Source: Acidobacteriota bacterium
Lineage (GTDB): Bacteria; Acidobacteriota; Blastocatellia; Pyrinomonadales; Pyrinomonadaceae
Assembly: GCA_016700075.1 (NCBI GenBank)
Contig: CP065000.1
Location: forward strand, 496,001 to 560,000
Length of the DNA: 64,000 nucleotides
Reading direction: 5' to 3'
Below are positions 9,197-18,975 of this stretch, one piece after another. How positions within the stretch are numbered: position 1 is the first letter of the stretch; each line of letters opens with the position of its first letter. The position numbers were made by a program, and so were the translations under genes. The notes below the pieces were generated by a model that saw nothing but the letters and a program-made list of their open reading frames with translations, did no database searches and was not told the origin of the DNA.

Positions 9197-10749
9197 TTCC
9201 CCACAAATACAGATAAGACGATCTGCACCCTTCGGTTCTTTGCCTTGTTAGCAGCGGAGGTATTCGGCGCGACCGGCGTTGATGCTCCAAATCCTTTTGC
9301 CATAAGCCGTCCCTCATCAACGCCCTTGGCGGCGAACATATCGGCGACAATGTACGATCGCCGGTCAGTAAGTGTCTGGATCGCTGCAGGATCACCTGTA
9401 TTGTCGGTATGCGACTCTACTGCGATCCTATAATCTGGGTGATCTGCCAATATTGTACCGAGAGCATTCAATCGTCCGTCCGCCTGCGGCGTCAGAGTGG
9501 TCGAACGCGTTCCGGTCCAAATATTCTCGGCAAGGGTGAGCACTATACCTCGATCGTTCTTTTGAACCATTCCAAATCCGCGAAGCTGCTGCAGCAATGC
9601 CGGCTCTGCCGCACGGATATTCGCCGCTCTCAGTTCCTTTTCGTTTTCTTCCTGCCGCGAGCGGTTCTCATTTTCGAGGGCTGTCACTCGCGCACGCGCG
9701 GTCTCGATCTCGACACGGGCACGGCCAAGCTCTTCACGCAGCCTCCCATTTTCTTCTCGCAGCTCTCGAACCTGATTGGCGTAATTCGCAGAGTCGCGTT
9801 CTGCAAGTTCACGGTTGCGCGTCTCGCGGGCCAGTTCGGCACGCAGTTCCGACAACTGTTCTTGAGCGTCCATTACGCGGTTCTCCGCCTCGCGGATCTC
9901 GGCATCGGTACGAAGCTGTTCATTTCGCCGTTCCCTCGCGGTCTTTCGCTGAAAAGCCATCTGTTCTGCTTTTACAGCGGCCGATATAGCCCTTCGGGCG
10001 GCGACATCGACCGTATCGGAAGCTCTGCCCGCCTGCCAACCATTGTCGGCGTTCTGGAGCAACGTCTCAGCCTCACTCAATTCGTCAGGCGCGTCACGTT
10101 CCGCACCGGCGAACTTCGCCAAGGCAACCGCCTGACGCGCCTGCAGGATCGCAGGCGGCGTACGGGCGTAATCTGTCTCCGCTATTTCCGGCGTCCGCGG
10201 ATCACGGAAGTAATCACTGGAATTCCCAAAATACTGCACGGCCGGTATCGTAGCGATGGTCTTTCCGCGCGGTGCGACGGGATACAGATTCTCAAGCATT
10301 ATCTGTTGGCTCGGACTCGAAACCAGGAAATGCGGCTCAGCCGTGATGATGATGGAGAACGTCTGAAATGTCGTTGTCACATTTACCTTCGAATCGATAA
10401 AGAACAGGCCGCTTCGCTTGATCTCGCCCAAATTGTCAACTTGCCCTTCAGGCGAGATCGCCCAAACGACATAGGTCGCATAGCCCGGCCCGAGTTCAAA
10501 CGGACGCGGCATTTTCTCGACTGACAGCTCAATTCGGGTTCCAGTCCGAGCCGTGCGTCGGACCTTCGCGTCGCCTTTCATTCGTGGAAAACGCGTGGTT
10601 CCGCGAAACTCGACCTTGATGGTCTCATCAAGCGGATAAGTGATCGCAGTGGTCCGCCGCGGGACGTCTGCCTGGGCAAACGTAAAGGCTGTAAAGGCGA
10701 ATACAAACAGCAGAATGGATAATGGACGCATAAATGAGGGCAATTTCAT
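9193..10749 (-). CDS. OmpA family outer-membrane / peptidoglycan-binding protein
   Basis: Envelope protein of 518 residues. A signal peptide covers about residues 1-25. An N-terminal beta-rich region is followed by a long coiled coil (about residues 255-385, rich in ELREE/ARETR repeats). A C-terminal OmpA domain (about 410-515) includes SHTDNTG, LTDRRS and NRRVQI, the peptidoglycan-contacting motifs. Such proteins tether the outer membrane to the wall; the coiled coil would span the periplasm. The gene is monocistronic, convergent with the ABC ATPase and divergent from msbA. Confidence 0.88.
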   Translation of the reverse strand: MKLPSFMRPLSILLFVFAFTAFTFAQADVPRRTTAITYPLDETIKVEFRGTTRFPRMKGDAKVRRTARTGTRIELSVEKMPRPFELGPGYATYVVWAISPEGQVDNLGEIKRSGLFFIDSKVNVTTTFQTFSIIITAEPHFLVSSPSQQIMLENLYPVAPRGKTIATIPAVQYFGNSSDYFRDPRTPEIAETDYARTPPAILQARQAVALAKFAGAERDAPDELSEAETLLQNADNGWQAGRASDTVDVAARRAISAAVKAEQMAFQRKTARERRNEQLRTDAEIREAENRVMDAQEQLSELRAELARETRNRELAERDSANYANQVRELREENGRLREELGRARVEIETARARVTALENENRSRQEENEKELRAANIRAAEPALLQQLRGFGMVQKNDRGIVLTLAENIWTGTRSTTLTPQADGRLNALGTILADHPDYRIAVESHTDNTGDPAAIQTLTDRRSYIVADMFAAKGVDEGRLMAKGFGASTPVAPNTSAANKAKNRRVQIVLSVFVGN

Positions 10750-10868
10750 ATTGTCTTTATGATCAAGTCAACTCTTGAAAAGATGCCATATGGTTAAACA
10801 GAGTTGCAAACGGAGCGTTTGGACATCGTCATTGGAAGTGAAGTATATTCAACCTTTTACCGTCAAGA

Positions 10869-12674
10869 ATGCAAGATCTTAACCGCCTGTTACGATACGT
10901 CCGGCCTTACTGGCCGCTTTTCGTGGTCGCGCTGGTGGCGATGGTCTTCGTAGCGGTCTTTGAGACCGCTATCGGAGCAATGCTGGTACCGATCTTTGAG
11001 CAGTTTTTAGGATTTCAGGACGTTAAGGCCAGAACGATCTTTGACCTGAACGCGATAGTTCCAAAGGATGATTGGTACCGGGCATGGTTGGTCATCGGCG
11101 GCATGCTACTCGCTTTTACCGTTCTTAAGGGCGTCGCAGAATTTCTTTCAACTTACCTGATGGCGAAGATCGGCCAGTCAGTGATACTGAACATCCGCCA
11201 AGAGTTATACGAACACATCCTTCGACAATCAGCCGCTTTTTTTGAACGCCACCGCTCGAATTATCTTGTTTCGAGACTTGTTGTTAGTTGCGCCGCCATC
11301 GAACAGGCGGTAACCGCAAATCTGCGGGATGTTCTCCGCGAATCATTGATGCTGGTGTTCTTCCTTGGTGCGGCCATCTATCTGAACTGGAAACTGACGC
11401 TCGGGGCACTCATCATCGGCCCGATCATCGCGTACATAACTTCTGAGGTCAGCAGGAGAATGCGAAGGCTGGCCGAGGTATCCCTCAAAGGCAATAAAGA
11501 CCTGAACGAAACGGCCCACGAGACCTTTGCAAACCACGTTATCGTTAAATCCTATTCAGGCGAAAAAAGAGCGGTCGCGAAGTTTCTGGACGCGGCCGGG
11601 ACGATCGCAAAGGCGAATCTGCGCGGAGCCAGATATGCGGCATTATCACCGCCGCTGATAGAGATCGTCGGCATCATCGCCGTCGTCGTGCTGCTGTATT
11701 TCGGCTTGAGCGAGGTAAATGCAAAACAGCTTGCCCCCGCACAATATTTCGCGTTCCTGTATTTTCTGCTTCGGAGCTATGACCCGATGCGGAAAATATC
11801 AAGGCAGCATAATGAACTGTCACGGGCATTTGCTGCGGCACGCGATGTATGGTCAGTTCTCGACGAGCATGATGAGCTGCCAGAGAAGAAGGATGCGGTC
11901 ACTCTTTCCCCACTGAAAGATCGCATCAAGATCGAAGGCGTTTCATTCAAATATACTGACGAACGAAAATATATACTTCGCGGGATCGATCTGGAAATAG
12001 AACGCGGAACAACCGTGGCACTGGTCGGTGAAAGCGGCGGCGGTAAATCGAGCCTCACCAAACTGATCCAGCGGCTGTACGATCCGACCGAAGGCCGTAT
12101 AACCTGGGACGGCGTCGACCTGCGTGATGCAAAGATCCTTGACGTACGGCGGAACATTGCCATCGTTTCGCAGGAAACCGTCTTGTTCAACGACACTATC
12201 TTCAACAACATCACCTTCGGCCGTCCGGACGCCACGCTGGAGCAGGTGCGTGAGGCCGCGAAGGTCGCATTTGCGGACGAGTTCATTTCGCAGTTCCCGG
12301 ATGGTTTCGACACAATTGTAGGCGAACGCGGCACGCTGCTCTCCGGCGGGCAGCGGCAGCGGATCGCGATCGCTCGGGCTGTGATCGCTGACGCTCCTGT
12401 GCTGATATTGGACGAAGCCACTTCGGCACTGGACAGCGAAAGCGAAGCGATCGTGCAGCAGGCGATGGCTAACCTGATGCAGAACCGTACTTCGGTTGTT
12501 ATCGCACATCGGCTTTCGACGGTCCGAAACGCCGACCTTATCGTGGTCATGCAGGCGGGCGAAATTATTGAAACGGGAACACACGATGAATTGCTCGAGC
12601 AAAGCGGAGTTTATCAGCGGCTTTATTCGATGCAGTTCACTGCGGAAGACGAATCGGAGATGAAAAGCGAATGA
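10869..12674 (+). CDS. msbA: ABC exporter, MsbA/lipid A flippase type
   Basis: Half-size ABC exporter of 601 residues: a six-helix membrane domain (about residues 15-310) fused to an ATPase (about 340-590). Walker A GESGGGKSS is near residue 387, the signature LSGGQRQR near 491 and Walker B VLILDEATSALD near 512, followed by the switch region VIAHRLSTV. Expected to form a homodimer that flips lipid A-core or another lipid across the inner membrane. It is the first gene of a four-gene run; its stop overlaps the yicC start by four bases. The symbol is given on architecture; other type IV exporters of the same fold (drug or lipid) cannot be excluded. Confidence 0.82.
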   Translation: MQDLNRLLRYVRPYWPLFVVALVAMVFVAVFETAIGAMLVPIFEQFLGFQDVKARTIFDLNAIVPKDDWYRAWLVIGGMLLAFTVLKGVAEFLSTYLMAKIGQSVILNIRQELYEHILRQSAAFFERHRSNYLVSRLVVSCAAIEQAVTANLRDVLRESLMLVFFLGAAIYLNWKLTLGALIIGPIIAYITSEVSRRMRRLAEVSLKGNKDLNETAHETFANHVIVKSYSGEKRAVAKFLDAAGTIAKANLRGARYAALSPPLIEIVGIIAVVVLLYFGLSEVNAKQLAPAQYFAFLYFLLRSYDPMRKISRQHNELSRAFAAARDVWSVLDEHDELPEKKDAVTLSPLKDRIKIEGVSFKYTDERKYILRGIDLEIERGTTVALVGESGGGKSSLTKLIQRLYDPTEGRITWDGVDLRDAKILDVRRNIAIVSQETVLFNDTIFNNITFGRPDATLEQVREAAKVAFADEFISQFPDGFDTIVGERGTLLSGGQRQRIAIARAVIADAPVLILDEATSALDSESEAIVQQAMANLMQNRTSVVIAHRLSTVRNADLIVVMQAGEIIETGTHDELLEQSGVYQRLYSMQFTAEDESEMKSE

Positions 12675-13549
12675 GATCAATGACGGGCTTCGGCCGCGGC
12701 ACTGCAGGAAATGAAACGACCAACGTGACGGTCGATCTGAAAACGGTCAATAATCGTTTTCTGGACCTGAATCTTCGACTGCCGGCTGACCTTCAGGCGA
12801 TAGAGAACGAGATCCGAACCCGCATCGGAGCACGTCTCTCCCGCGGACGAGTGGATGCGAATATTCAGGTCGACCGTACATCGGAGGTCGAATTTGAATT
12901 GGACAATCCTACGATCTCAGGCTACTTGTCGGCTGTCGCAAGCATGCGGGAATCATACGGTTTGTCGGGCGAACCGGACATTAACATGATCGCCAGGCTG
13001 CCCAACGTCTTCAAACAGAAGAAAGCGGAAGTTGACGGCGGGACACTCGAGCTCGTTTTGAAAGCTCTCGATGAAAGCCTATCGGCGCTTGAGGAGATGC
13101 GCGGCAGCGAAGGAACGATCCTGTCCCGCGTCTTGAACGAATGTATCGACCAGATCGAATCGCGGATTCCTGCGATCGAATCACTGGCGTCAACTGTTGC
13201 CGACGAGTATCAGGCGCGCCTTGGCAAGCGAATTGAGGATATGCTCGCCAAAAGCGGCCTGAACACCGATATCGACAAAGGACGTCTGGCGCAGGAAGCG
13301 GCCTATTTGGCGGATAAGGCCGATATTTCAGAAGAAATTGCCCGATTGCGGGGACACATCGAGCATTTTCGCGAGATAATGTCAGACGAAAAGGATGCCG
13401 GCAAGCGACTCGATTTCCTTACTCAGGAGCTGAATCGCGAGGCAAATACCATCGCGTCAAAGACCAACAACATGACGGTGAAGGAGAATGCCCTGGCCAT
13501 TAAGAGCGAGATTGAGAAAATCCGCGAACAGGTACAAAATATCGAATAA
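12671..13549 (+). CDS. yicC: YicC/YloC family endoribonuclease
   Basis: Cytoplasmic protein of 292 residues beginning with the family hallmark MRSMTGFGRG, with an N-terminal YicC_N domain and a C-terminal DUF1732 domain (about residues 205-290, with RLDFLTQELNREANTI). Members act as endoribonucleases. The position directly before gmk and rpoZ is the classic conserved order. The start overlaps the msbA stop (ATGA), so the two are translationally coupled. Confidence 0.93.
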   Translation: MRSMTGFGRGTAGNETTNVTVDLKTVNNRFLDLNLRLPADLQAIENEIRTRIGARLSRGRVDANIQVDRTSEVEFELDNPTISGYLSAVASMRESYGLSGEPDINMIARLPNVFKQKKAEVDGGTLELVLKALDESLSALEEMRGSEGTILSRVLNECIDQIESRIPAIESLASTVADEYQARLGKRIEDMLAKSGLNTDIDKGRLAQEAAYLADKADISEEIARLRGHIEHFREIMSDEKDAGKRLDFLTQELNREANTIASKTNNMTVKENALAIKSEIEKIREQVQNIE

Positions 13550-13579
13550 GACCGAGAGTTCGGCGCTTGGGTGCAAACT

Positions 13580-14215
13580 ATGAAAGGAGGCCTGATAATC
13601 ATTAGTTCACCTTCGGGAGGCGGCAAAGGAACGCTGATCCGAGAAGTATTGCGCACGACGCCCGGCATCACGTTCTCAGTTTCCTACACCACGCGGGCCA
13701 TGCGCGACGGTGAACAGGACGGCCGCGAATACTTCTTTGTGACCCGAACTGAATTTGAGACGCTTATCGAAAAGGGTGAGTTTTTGGAATATGCCGAGGT
13801 CCACGGCAACCTTTACGGAACGTCCAGAACGCAGATCCAACAAGTAATGGACGGCGGCACAGACGTACTGTTGGAGATCGATGTTCAGGGAGCCCGCATC
13901 TTGCATTCTGCCGCTCCCGATGCAACGAGCATCTTTATTCTGCCGCCGTCTTTCCCGGTGCTTCAGACACGTCTTACTCTCCGTGCCACTGAAAGCAGCG
14001 GTGACCTGCAGCTGCGGCTGAAGAACTCGTTTGATGAGGTCAGAGCCTATGACCTGTTCAAATACGTGATAGTTAACGACGATCTTAACCACGCTGTAGA
14101 AGACCTTCGGACCATCATCAAGGCGGAAAGACTGCTGCGGGATAGACAAATCGATGAGATACAGAGTATTCTAGATGGTTTCGACGCCTCGTATCGGCGT
14201 TTTGCTGCATCATGA
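13580..14215 (+). CDS. gmk: guanylate kinase
   Basis: Phosphorylates GMP to GDP with ATP. The P-loop is at the very N-terminus (SSPSGGGKGT), followed by the GMP-binding segment with SYTTRAMRDGEQDGREYFF and the lid region (RLTLRATESSGDLQLRL). About 211 residues, the normal family length. A GTG at 13571 would add three residues; ATG 13580 is preferred because it places the first strand directly before the P-loop. It lies 30 bases after yicC and overlaps rpoZ by four bases. Confidence 0.93.
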   Translation: MKGGLIIISSPSGGGKGTLIREVLRTTPGITFSVSYTTRAMRDGEQDGREYFFVTRTEFETLIEKGEFLEYAEVHGNLYGTSRTQIQQVMDGGTDVLLEIDVQGARILHSAAPDATSIFILPPSFPVLQTRLTLRATESSGDLQLRLKNSFDEVRAYDLFKYVIVNDDLNHAVEDLRTIIKAERLLRDRQIDEIQSILDGFDASYRRFAAS

Positions 14216-14466
14216 CAAAGAAAATTACGGAAGAGCTTGAAGAGATCGAAGGCGCGGAAGACGGGATCGAAGAACCCGAAGTTATCGACCCGCCGGAGAT
14301 CGATTCCAAATATCGGCTCATACTGCTGGCCGCGCAACGAAGCAAGCAGCTTCAGAGAGGTGCTCATCCTCGTGTCGATCTTGACCTGAGAAAGCGTAAA
14401 CCTACGCGCGTGGCCCTAAAGGAATTGGAAGAGAAAAAAGTAAATTTCGAACTGCTCGAAGACTGA
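14212..14466 (+). CDS. rpoZ: DNA-directed RNA polymerase subunit omega
   Basis: Small subunit of 84 residues that aids assembly of the beta' subunit. The conserved core is visible: SKYRLILLAAQRSKQLQRGA, then KPTRVALKELEEKKV. An acidic N-terminal extension of about 28 residues precedes it. The start overlaps the gmk stop (ATGA), and a strong intrinsic terminator follows, so this is the last gene of the msbA-yicC-gmk-rpoZ run. Confidence 0.9.
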   Translation: MTKKITEELEEIEGAEDGIEEPEVIDPPEIDSKYRLILLAAQRSKQLQRGAHPRVDLDLRKRKPTRVALKELEEKKVNFELLED

Positions 14467-14488
14467 GCAGCAACTTTTAGGATCTGGA

Positions 14489-14522
14489 GCTCTGCGTCAA
14501 TAACTGCCGCAGAGCTTTTTTA
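14489..14522 (+). terminator. intrinsic terminator of the msbA-rpoZ operon
   Basis: A perfect 8-bp stem, GCTCTGCG (14489-14496) with CGCAGAGC (14508-14515), and an 11-base loop are followed by a run of six T. It lies 23 bases after the rpoZ stop, and may also protect the converging ligase gene. Confidence 0.88.
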
Positions 14523-14529
14523 TTGTTCC

Positions 14530-15870
14530 CTATCTTACGAATGGAGCTACGCTTCCCTTCTTTTTGGGATGAGTAACATCGTCGTCAGGCGAGTTCTCAG
14601 AATTGTCGACCGCTGCAGTAAGCAACGCCAAACAGCTGAGGAATAATAGGGCCACAGCCGTAATGTGAAGCACGAAATCAAAAAGGCTGTGAACAAGAAC
14701 CGCAAAGCACGCCCCCGCCGCTCCTACAGCTATCCCTCGCAGATGATGGTCTTTTATTAAAAGTGCCTTTCTAACCGCATTGCCGAAGACAACAAGAAAA
14801 GAGATGCCTAAGACAATGCCGACAACGCCCGCATCAGCCGCAACCTGAAGAAAGTCGTTGTGAGCCTGTTCTACGAGCATCTGCCCGCCGGAAGTGTCCT
14901 TTGCCGCATATGCTGTGTGAAATGCTCCGATGCCTGCCCCCAACGGGAAATTGTCGCGAATAACGTAGGTCGTAACCCGCCAGATGTGCATTCGGTACGA
15001 AGAAATGTCTTCCGTCTCCAACGAATCACCGATACGCGTTAGCGACGTCTCCCCGCCAACGAAGATCGCCCCGCCGATAGCCGTCACCAATAATGCGAAC
15101 GACAGCGCGAACTTCGCCGCCACACTTTTTCCGGACCTAGACCGTGACGAGATCAGAGAGACCAAGATAACCATGGCGATCAGCGATACCAGTCCGCCGC
15201 GTGAGCCGCTCAACAATAATGAAGTGGCCATGATCGCGATGGAGGTCACGGTCAGCAAGACCTTATCCCGTCCTACGGCTCCCGAGAAAAGAAGGCCGAT
15301 CGGAAATGCTATGCACATTTCGACGACAGCTGCAAAATTATGGCGATTGACGAACGAGCCGAAAGGAGTTGCGGCAGCGGGCGTATATATCCCGTAGATC
15401 GAGTCGGGGCTCAGGACCGACTGAAGGATCGCATAGAATGCATATACAGTGCCGAAAACGGTAACGAATACGGCGAACTTCTTTACTCTCGCGGCAGTGC
15501 CCAACAACCCCAAAAACGATGATGAAACAAAGAAGAGGATCAGGATCGAAACACCAGCCGCCAGCGAATGATAGGGTTCGAGAGAGATGGTTCTAGGTAT
15601 TTGCCCTATGCCTGCCGAGTCCGAAACTGTACCTATCGGCACCGACTGCACGAACGCATACAATGCGAACAATAGCATCGGCGAAAATATCAAGAGGCCT
15701 GAGATCCGTAGCTGATCGCGAAAAGCTGATAACGAATAAAGGATGACGAAGATCGTCGAAAAAAGATAGAAAACTGCTATGACAGGCTGGTGTACAGTCC
15801 CATAAGCCATGACTGCGAAGACCGTTAACGCCATGTAAAGCCCGAATGCTATGGAACTTAGTCTTTGCAT
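14530..15870 (-). CDS. O-antigen ligase-like polytopic membrane protein
   Basis: Inner-membrane protein of 446 residues with about 10-12 hydrophobic segments and a large periplasmic loop in the second half. The loop carries SLETEDISSYRMHIWRVTTY and PLGAGIGAFHTAYA, the arrangement of the Wzy_C / WaaL family that joins or polymerises surface glycans. It starts directly after the stop of the upstream TPR gene (no spacer), so the two are co-transcribed. The family call is firm; ligase versus polymerase is not resolved. Confidence 0.82.
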   Translation of the reverse strand: MQRLSSIAFGLYMALTVFAVMAYGTVHQPVIAVFYLFSTIFVILYSLSAFRDQLRISGLLIFSPMLLFALYAFVQSVPIGTVSDSAGIGQIPRTISLEPYHSLAAGVSILILFFVSSSFLGLLGTAARVKKFAVFVTVFGTVYAFYAILQSVLSPDSIYGIYTPAAATPFGSFVNRHNFAAVVEMCIAFPIGLLFSGAVGRDKVLLTVTSIAIMATSLLLSGSRGGLVSLIAMVILVSLISSRSRSGKSVAAKFALSFALLVTAIGGAIFVGGETSLTRIGDSLETEDISSYRMHIWRVTTYVIRDNFPLGAGIGAFHTAYAAKDTSGGQMLVEQAHNDFLQVAADAGVVGIVLGISFLVVFGNAVRKALLIKDHHLRGIAVGAAGACFAVLVHSLFDFVLHITAVALLFLSCLALLTAAVDNSENSPDDDVTHPKKKGSVAPFVR

Positions 15871-17127
15871 CTACCTCCTGATCAGCTCCATATCGTCAAA
15901 CCAGAAAGTCCCCGACATGGGGCACTCCTCACCGCAAAACTTTCTCAGTGTCCGTATGGAGATGCCTGTGCAGTTTCGCGGTGTCTGAAAGTCGATGCGA
16001 AATTCTCGCCACTCGTAACTGCCGGCGGCGAAGTTCTCCGAGCTCGCCAACGCCTTTTCGTTGATCAGATCGACAACCTCCACGAACGGCAGGCCCGGCG
16101 ATTGCAGATTTTCGGCACGCACGTAAAAAACCAGCGTGTACGACGAATCAGGTTCAACAGCGACGGTCTGAGCAATATTGTAGAAGGCAGGCTTTGAATA
16201 CCCTCGAAACGTTGTTCGCAGGCTTCGTTCGCCGGTGCGTTTTACCCTCGAATCAGCCCCGATCTCGACCTTCGCTTCATTCCGATAGATCTCCCAAGAA
16301 AAGCGAGCGTCTTCAACGTTTCCGATAGGTGACTCAAACGAACCGTCGGAGACCTTGTTAAGCGAAGCCTTTGCCATCCCAAGTTGCTCAAAGAATGCCA
16401 TGGCCTCGATAAAGCGCTTTTGTCCGTAGAGCCCGTCGGCGATGCCGCGAGCAAGCTTTTCATTCTTCTTCTTATCCTCGTCCCCCAGCCGGTCCCAGTT
16501 TCGCAGCGATGCCTCCGCCGCTCCTCGCGACGCGAAGAAATAGGCCGCATGGGCGATCGCATCCGCCCTATCACCTGCGACATACTCGATCCGGGCAGTA
16601 TCTTTCTCGTATATATCCCAAACAAGAGAAAACGCCTGATCGCGATAGCGGCGTGAATCGAAGGCCGCGGCCCGCAGCTCCTGCAATGCCTCGCTCTCTC
16701 GCCCCCGTCTTATAAGAAAATTAGCAAGATGCCAGCGAGGTGCAGAGTAGTTCGGCGCCAAAGCTGCCGCCCGCTCAAATTCCGATTCGGCCTTTGCGAG
16801 TTCACCGCTTTGCTCATAAGCCCTTGCGAGGTCAATACGTCGATGAATATCGAAGGGCGACAGGCGTGCCGCATCGACGTACGAAGCAAGTGACTCCTCG
16901 GGCGCGAACATAATTGAACCCAGCAGCTTATGTCCGCCGGAAAACAGCGGAGCAAATCGGATCGACGTTCCCGCGATCTCAGCGGCATTATCTTCGGCGG
17001 GAGAAGTTCGTTCGGCAAGCATCGTACCGATCTGCCAGCGGATCCCGAACCATGCGCACAGCACGCAACCGATGACCATCGCGATCAACAGGGTGCGTGA
17101 GGCGGCATTTGTGGCGTTATTTGGCAT
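15871..17127 (-). CDS. membrane-anchored TPR protein with C-terminal beta domain
   Basis: About 418 residues. An N-terminal membrane anchor (about residues 10-30) is followed by TPR-like helices (about 70-150; the clearest unit contains AKAESEFERAAALAPNYS). The C-terminal region (about 265-415) looks like a carbohydrate-binding jelly roll, with TFRGYSKPAFYNIAQ and FWFDDMEL. ATG 17127 is used instead of the TTG one codon earlier. It abuts the O-antigen ligase gene with no spacer. The pairing suggests a helper in surface-polysaccharide assembly, which is inference. Confidence 0.75.
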   Translation of the reverse strand: MPNNATNAASRTLLIAMVIGCVLCAWFGIRWQIGTMLAERTSPAEDNAAEIAGTSIRFAPLFSGGHKLLGSIMFAPEESLASYVDAARLSPFDIHRRIDLARAYEQSGELAKAESEFERAAALAPNYSAPRWHLANFLIRRGRESEALQELRAAAFDSRRYRDQAFSLVWDIYEKDTARIEYVAGDRADAIAHAAYFFASRGAAEASLRNWDRLGDEDKKKNEKLARGIADGLYGQKRFIEAMAFFEQLGMAKASLNKVSDGSFESPIGNVEDARFSWEIYRNEAKVEIGADSRVKRTGERSLRTTFRGYSKPAFYNIAQTVAVEPDSSYTLVFYVRAENLQSPGLPFVEVVDLINEKALASSENFAAGSYEWREFRIDFQTPRNCTGISIRTLRKFCGEECPMSGTFWFDDMELIRR

Positions 17128-17140
17128 CAACGTCTCGAGC

Positions 17141-18259
17141 CTAAGACCCGAAATAGTCTGCGATACTGTCCACTACGTAGCTCAGCTGTTCCGGTGTCAA
17201 TTCAGGATAGATCGGCAGGGCGAGCGTCTCGCGAGCAGCACACTCAGATTCCGGAAGGTCACCTTCTACATATCCCACGAAAGCGAAACACTCTTGAAGA
17301 TGGAGCGGGACAGGATAATAGATATCAGTTCCGATGCCTTTTTCCGTCAGGTGCGACCTTAGGGCATTGCGCCCCGACGGCACTCGCACGACGAACTGGT
17401 TGTAGATATGCCTGCATTCCTCTCTTTCGAACGGCAAAATTATCTTTTCTGTCAGACCGGCACGATCAAACAATTCGCGATAGCGGTCAGCATTTGATCT
17501 CCGGCGACCCGACCATTCGGCGAGGTGTGGCAGTTTCACACGCAGCACCGCTCCCTGAAAACCGTCCAGACGCGAATTGAGCCCGACCCATTTGTGATAG
17601 TAACGCTCCTTCGAGCCGTGAACGCGTAACGCCCGGAGTTTTTCAGCGATCTCGTCATCATTCGTCGTCATGAAACCGCCGTCACCCATACCTCCAAGAT
17701 TCTTTGACGGATAGAAAGAAAAACAGCCGATCGCGGACAACGCCCCCGCACGAATGCCGTTCTCTTCCGAGCCGATCGCCTGTGCCGCATCCTCGATGAC
17801 AGGTATCCCGTGAGCATCAGCTATGGCGTTCAGACGGGTCATGTCGGCACATTGGCCGAAAAGGTGAACAGGCTGAATGGCTTTGGTGCGTTCGGTGATC
17901 TTTGCCTCGATCTGCGTAACATTCAGGTTATACGTGTCCGGTTCTATGTCCACAAAGACCGGTGTCGCGCCGAGCCTTGTTATGGCGCTGACCGTCGCAA
18001 AAAAGCTGTACGGTGTAGTGATCACCTCATCGCCGGGACCGATATCGAATGCCATCATTGCCAGCAGAAGAGCATCGCTTCCCGAAGCGCAGCCGATGGC
18101 GTGTTTGACGCCGCAATAGGACGCAAGTTCATTTTCAAGCTCGGCCACCTCGCCTCCCAAAATGAATGCATTTGTGTCCAGAACACGCCCTAAAGCGGCT
18201 TCGATCTCGGGCCTCAGAGCAGCGTTTTGTTCAGTCAGATCTAGTAAAGGGACTCTCAT
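17141..18259 (-). CDS. DegT/DnrJ/EryC1/StrS family sugar aminotransferase
   Basis: PLP-dependent aminotransferase of about 372 residues that makes amino sugars for surface polysaccharide. Visible motifs are the N-terminal MRVPLLDL, the cofactor-binding GCASGSDALLLAM, the aspartate segment VIEDAAQAIGSE, and the Schiff-base lysine in SFYPSKNLGGMGDGG. ATG 18259 is chosen; a GTG at 18268 adds three residues. The gene lies 13 bases upstream of the TPR gene on the same strand, forming a three-gene glycan cluster. The precise nucleotide-sugar substrate cannot be told. Confidence 0.88.
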   Translation of the reverse strand: MRVPLLDLTEQNAALRPEIEAALGRVLDTNAFILGGEVAELENELASYCGVKHAIGCASGSDALLLAMMAFDIGPGDEVITTPYSFFATVSAITRLGATPVFVDIEPDTYNLNVTQIEAKITERTKAIQPVHLFGQCADMTRLNAIADAHGIPVIEDAAQAIGSEENGIRAGALSAIGCFSFYPSKNLGGMGDGGFMTTNDDEIAEKLRALRVHGSKERYYHKWVGLNSRLDGFQGAVLRVKLPHLAEWSGRRRSNADRYRELFDRAGLTEKIILPFEREECRHIYNQFVVRVPSGRNALRSHLTEKGIGTDIYYPVPLHLQECFAFVGYVEGDLPESECAARETLALPIYPELTPEQLSYVVDSIADYFGS

Positions 18260-18324
18260 TTTCTGCACTAGATAATATCGAAACGACTTTGGATTTGCAT
18301 TGCCGGCACCATCTCTTTAATCTG

Positions 18325-18975
18325 ATGCGAATGATAGAAGATCGCGAGGCGGGAACGAAAGAGATAATGAAACGCCTGAAAAAGGCGTATCCGGACGCAC
18401 ATTGCGCCCTGAACCACGCAAATCCTTTTCAGCTTTTGATCGCGACGATCTTGTCGGCACAGTGCACCGACGAGCGTGTAAACATCGTCACTGCCGAGCT
18501 CTTTCGCAAGTATCCAACCCCGCAGGATTTCGTCGAAGTGAGCCAACAGGAATTGGAGAAAGAGATCCACTCGACCGGATTTTTCCGCAACAAGGCGAAG
18601 AATATCAAGGCGGCGTGTGAACGTCTGATCGCAGTTTACGGCGGCGAGGTCCCGCGAACGATGGAAGATCTGCTGACGCTCGGCGGTGTCGCCCGCAAGA
18701 CCGCGAATGTGGTAATGGGAAATGCATTCGGCATCGCCTCGGGAGTGGTCGTGGATACGCACGTTTCCCGGCTTTCCCAAAGGCTCGGGCTGACAAATGA
18801 AAAAACCGCCGAAAAGATCGAGGACGATCTTCGGCGGTTGGTTCCAAAGCAAAATTGGGTAATGTTCCCTCACTGGCTCATCACGCATGGACGGCGCGTG
18901 TGCAATGCGCGAAAGCCGCTATGCAGTGAGTGCGTCCTAGCGGACATCTGTCCGAGTCGCAATGATTTTGTCTAA
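18325..18975 (+). CDS. nth: endonuclease III, base-excision repair glycosylase/lyase
   Basis: Removes oxidised pyrimidines and cleaves the abasic site. The helix-hairpin-helix ([19 protein letters not shown]) carries the catalytic Lys, the Asp lies in [15 protein letters not shown], and the C-terminal iron-sulfur cysteines follow the pattern C-x6-C-x2-C-x5-C ([17 protein letters not shown]). The open frame reaches back to 18166 inside the aminotransferase gene on the other strand, but ATG 18325 gives 216 residues, the usual size. Its stop codon overlaps the stop of the convergent peptidase gene. Confidence 0.93.
   Translation: MRMIEDREAGTKEIMKRLKKAYPDAHCALNHANPFQLLIATILSAQCTDERVNIVTAELFRKYPTPQDFVEVSQQELEKEIHSTGFFRNKAKNIKAACERLIAVYGGEVPRTMEDLLTLGGVARKTANVVMGNAFGIASGVVVDTHVSRLSQRLGLTNEKTAEKIEDDLRRLVPKQNWVMFPHWLITHGRRVCNARKPLCSECVLADICPSRNDFV

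Noticed and set aside
9409..10524. Open frame of 371 codons on the plus strand
   Set aside because: It is the mirror of the OmpA gene; no start site, no homology and low-complexity Arg/Leu content, as expected for an antisense shadow.
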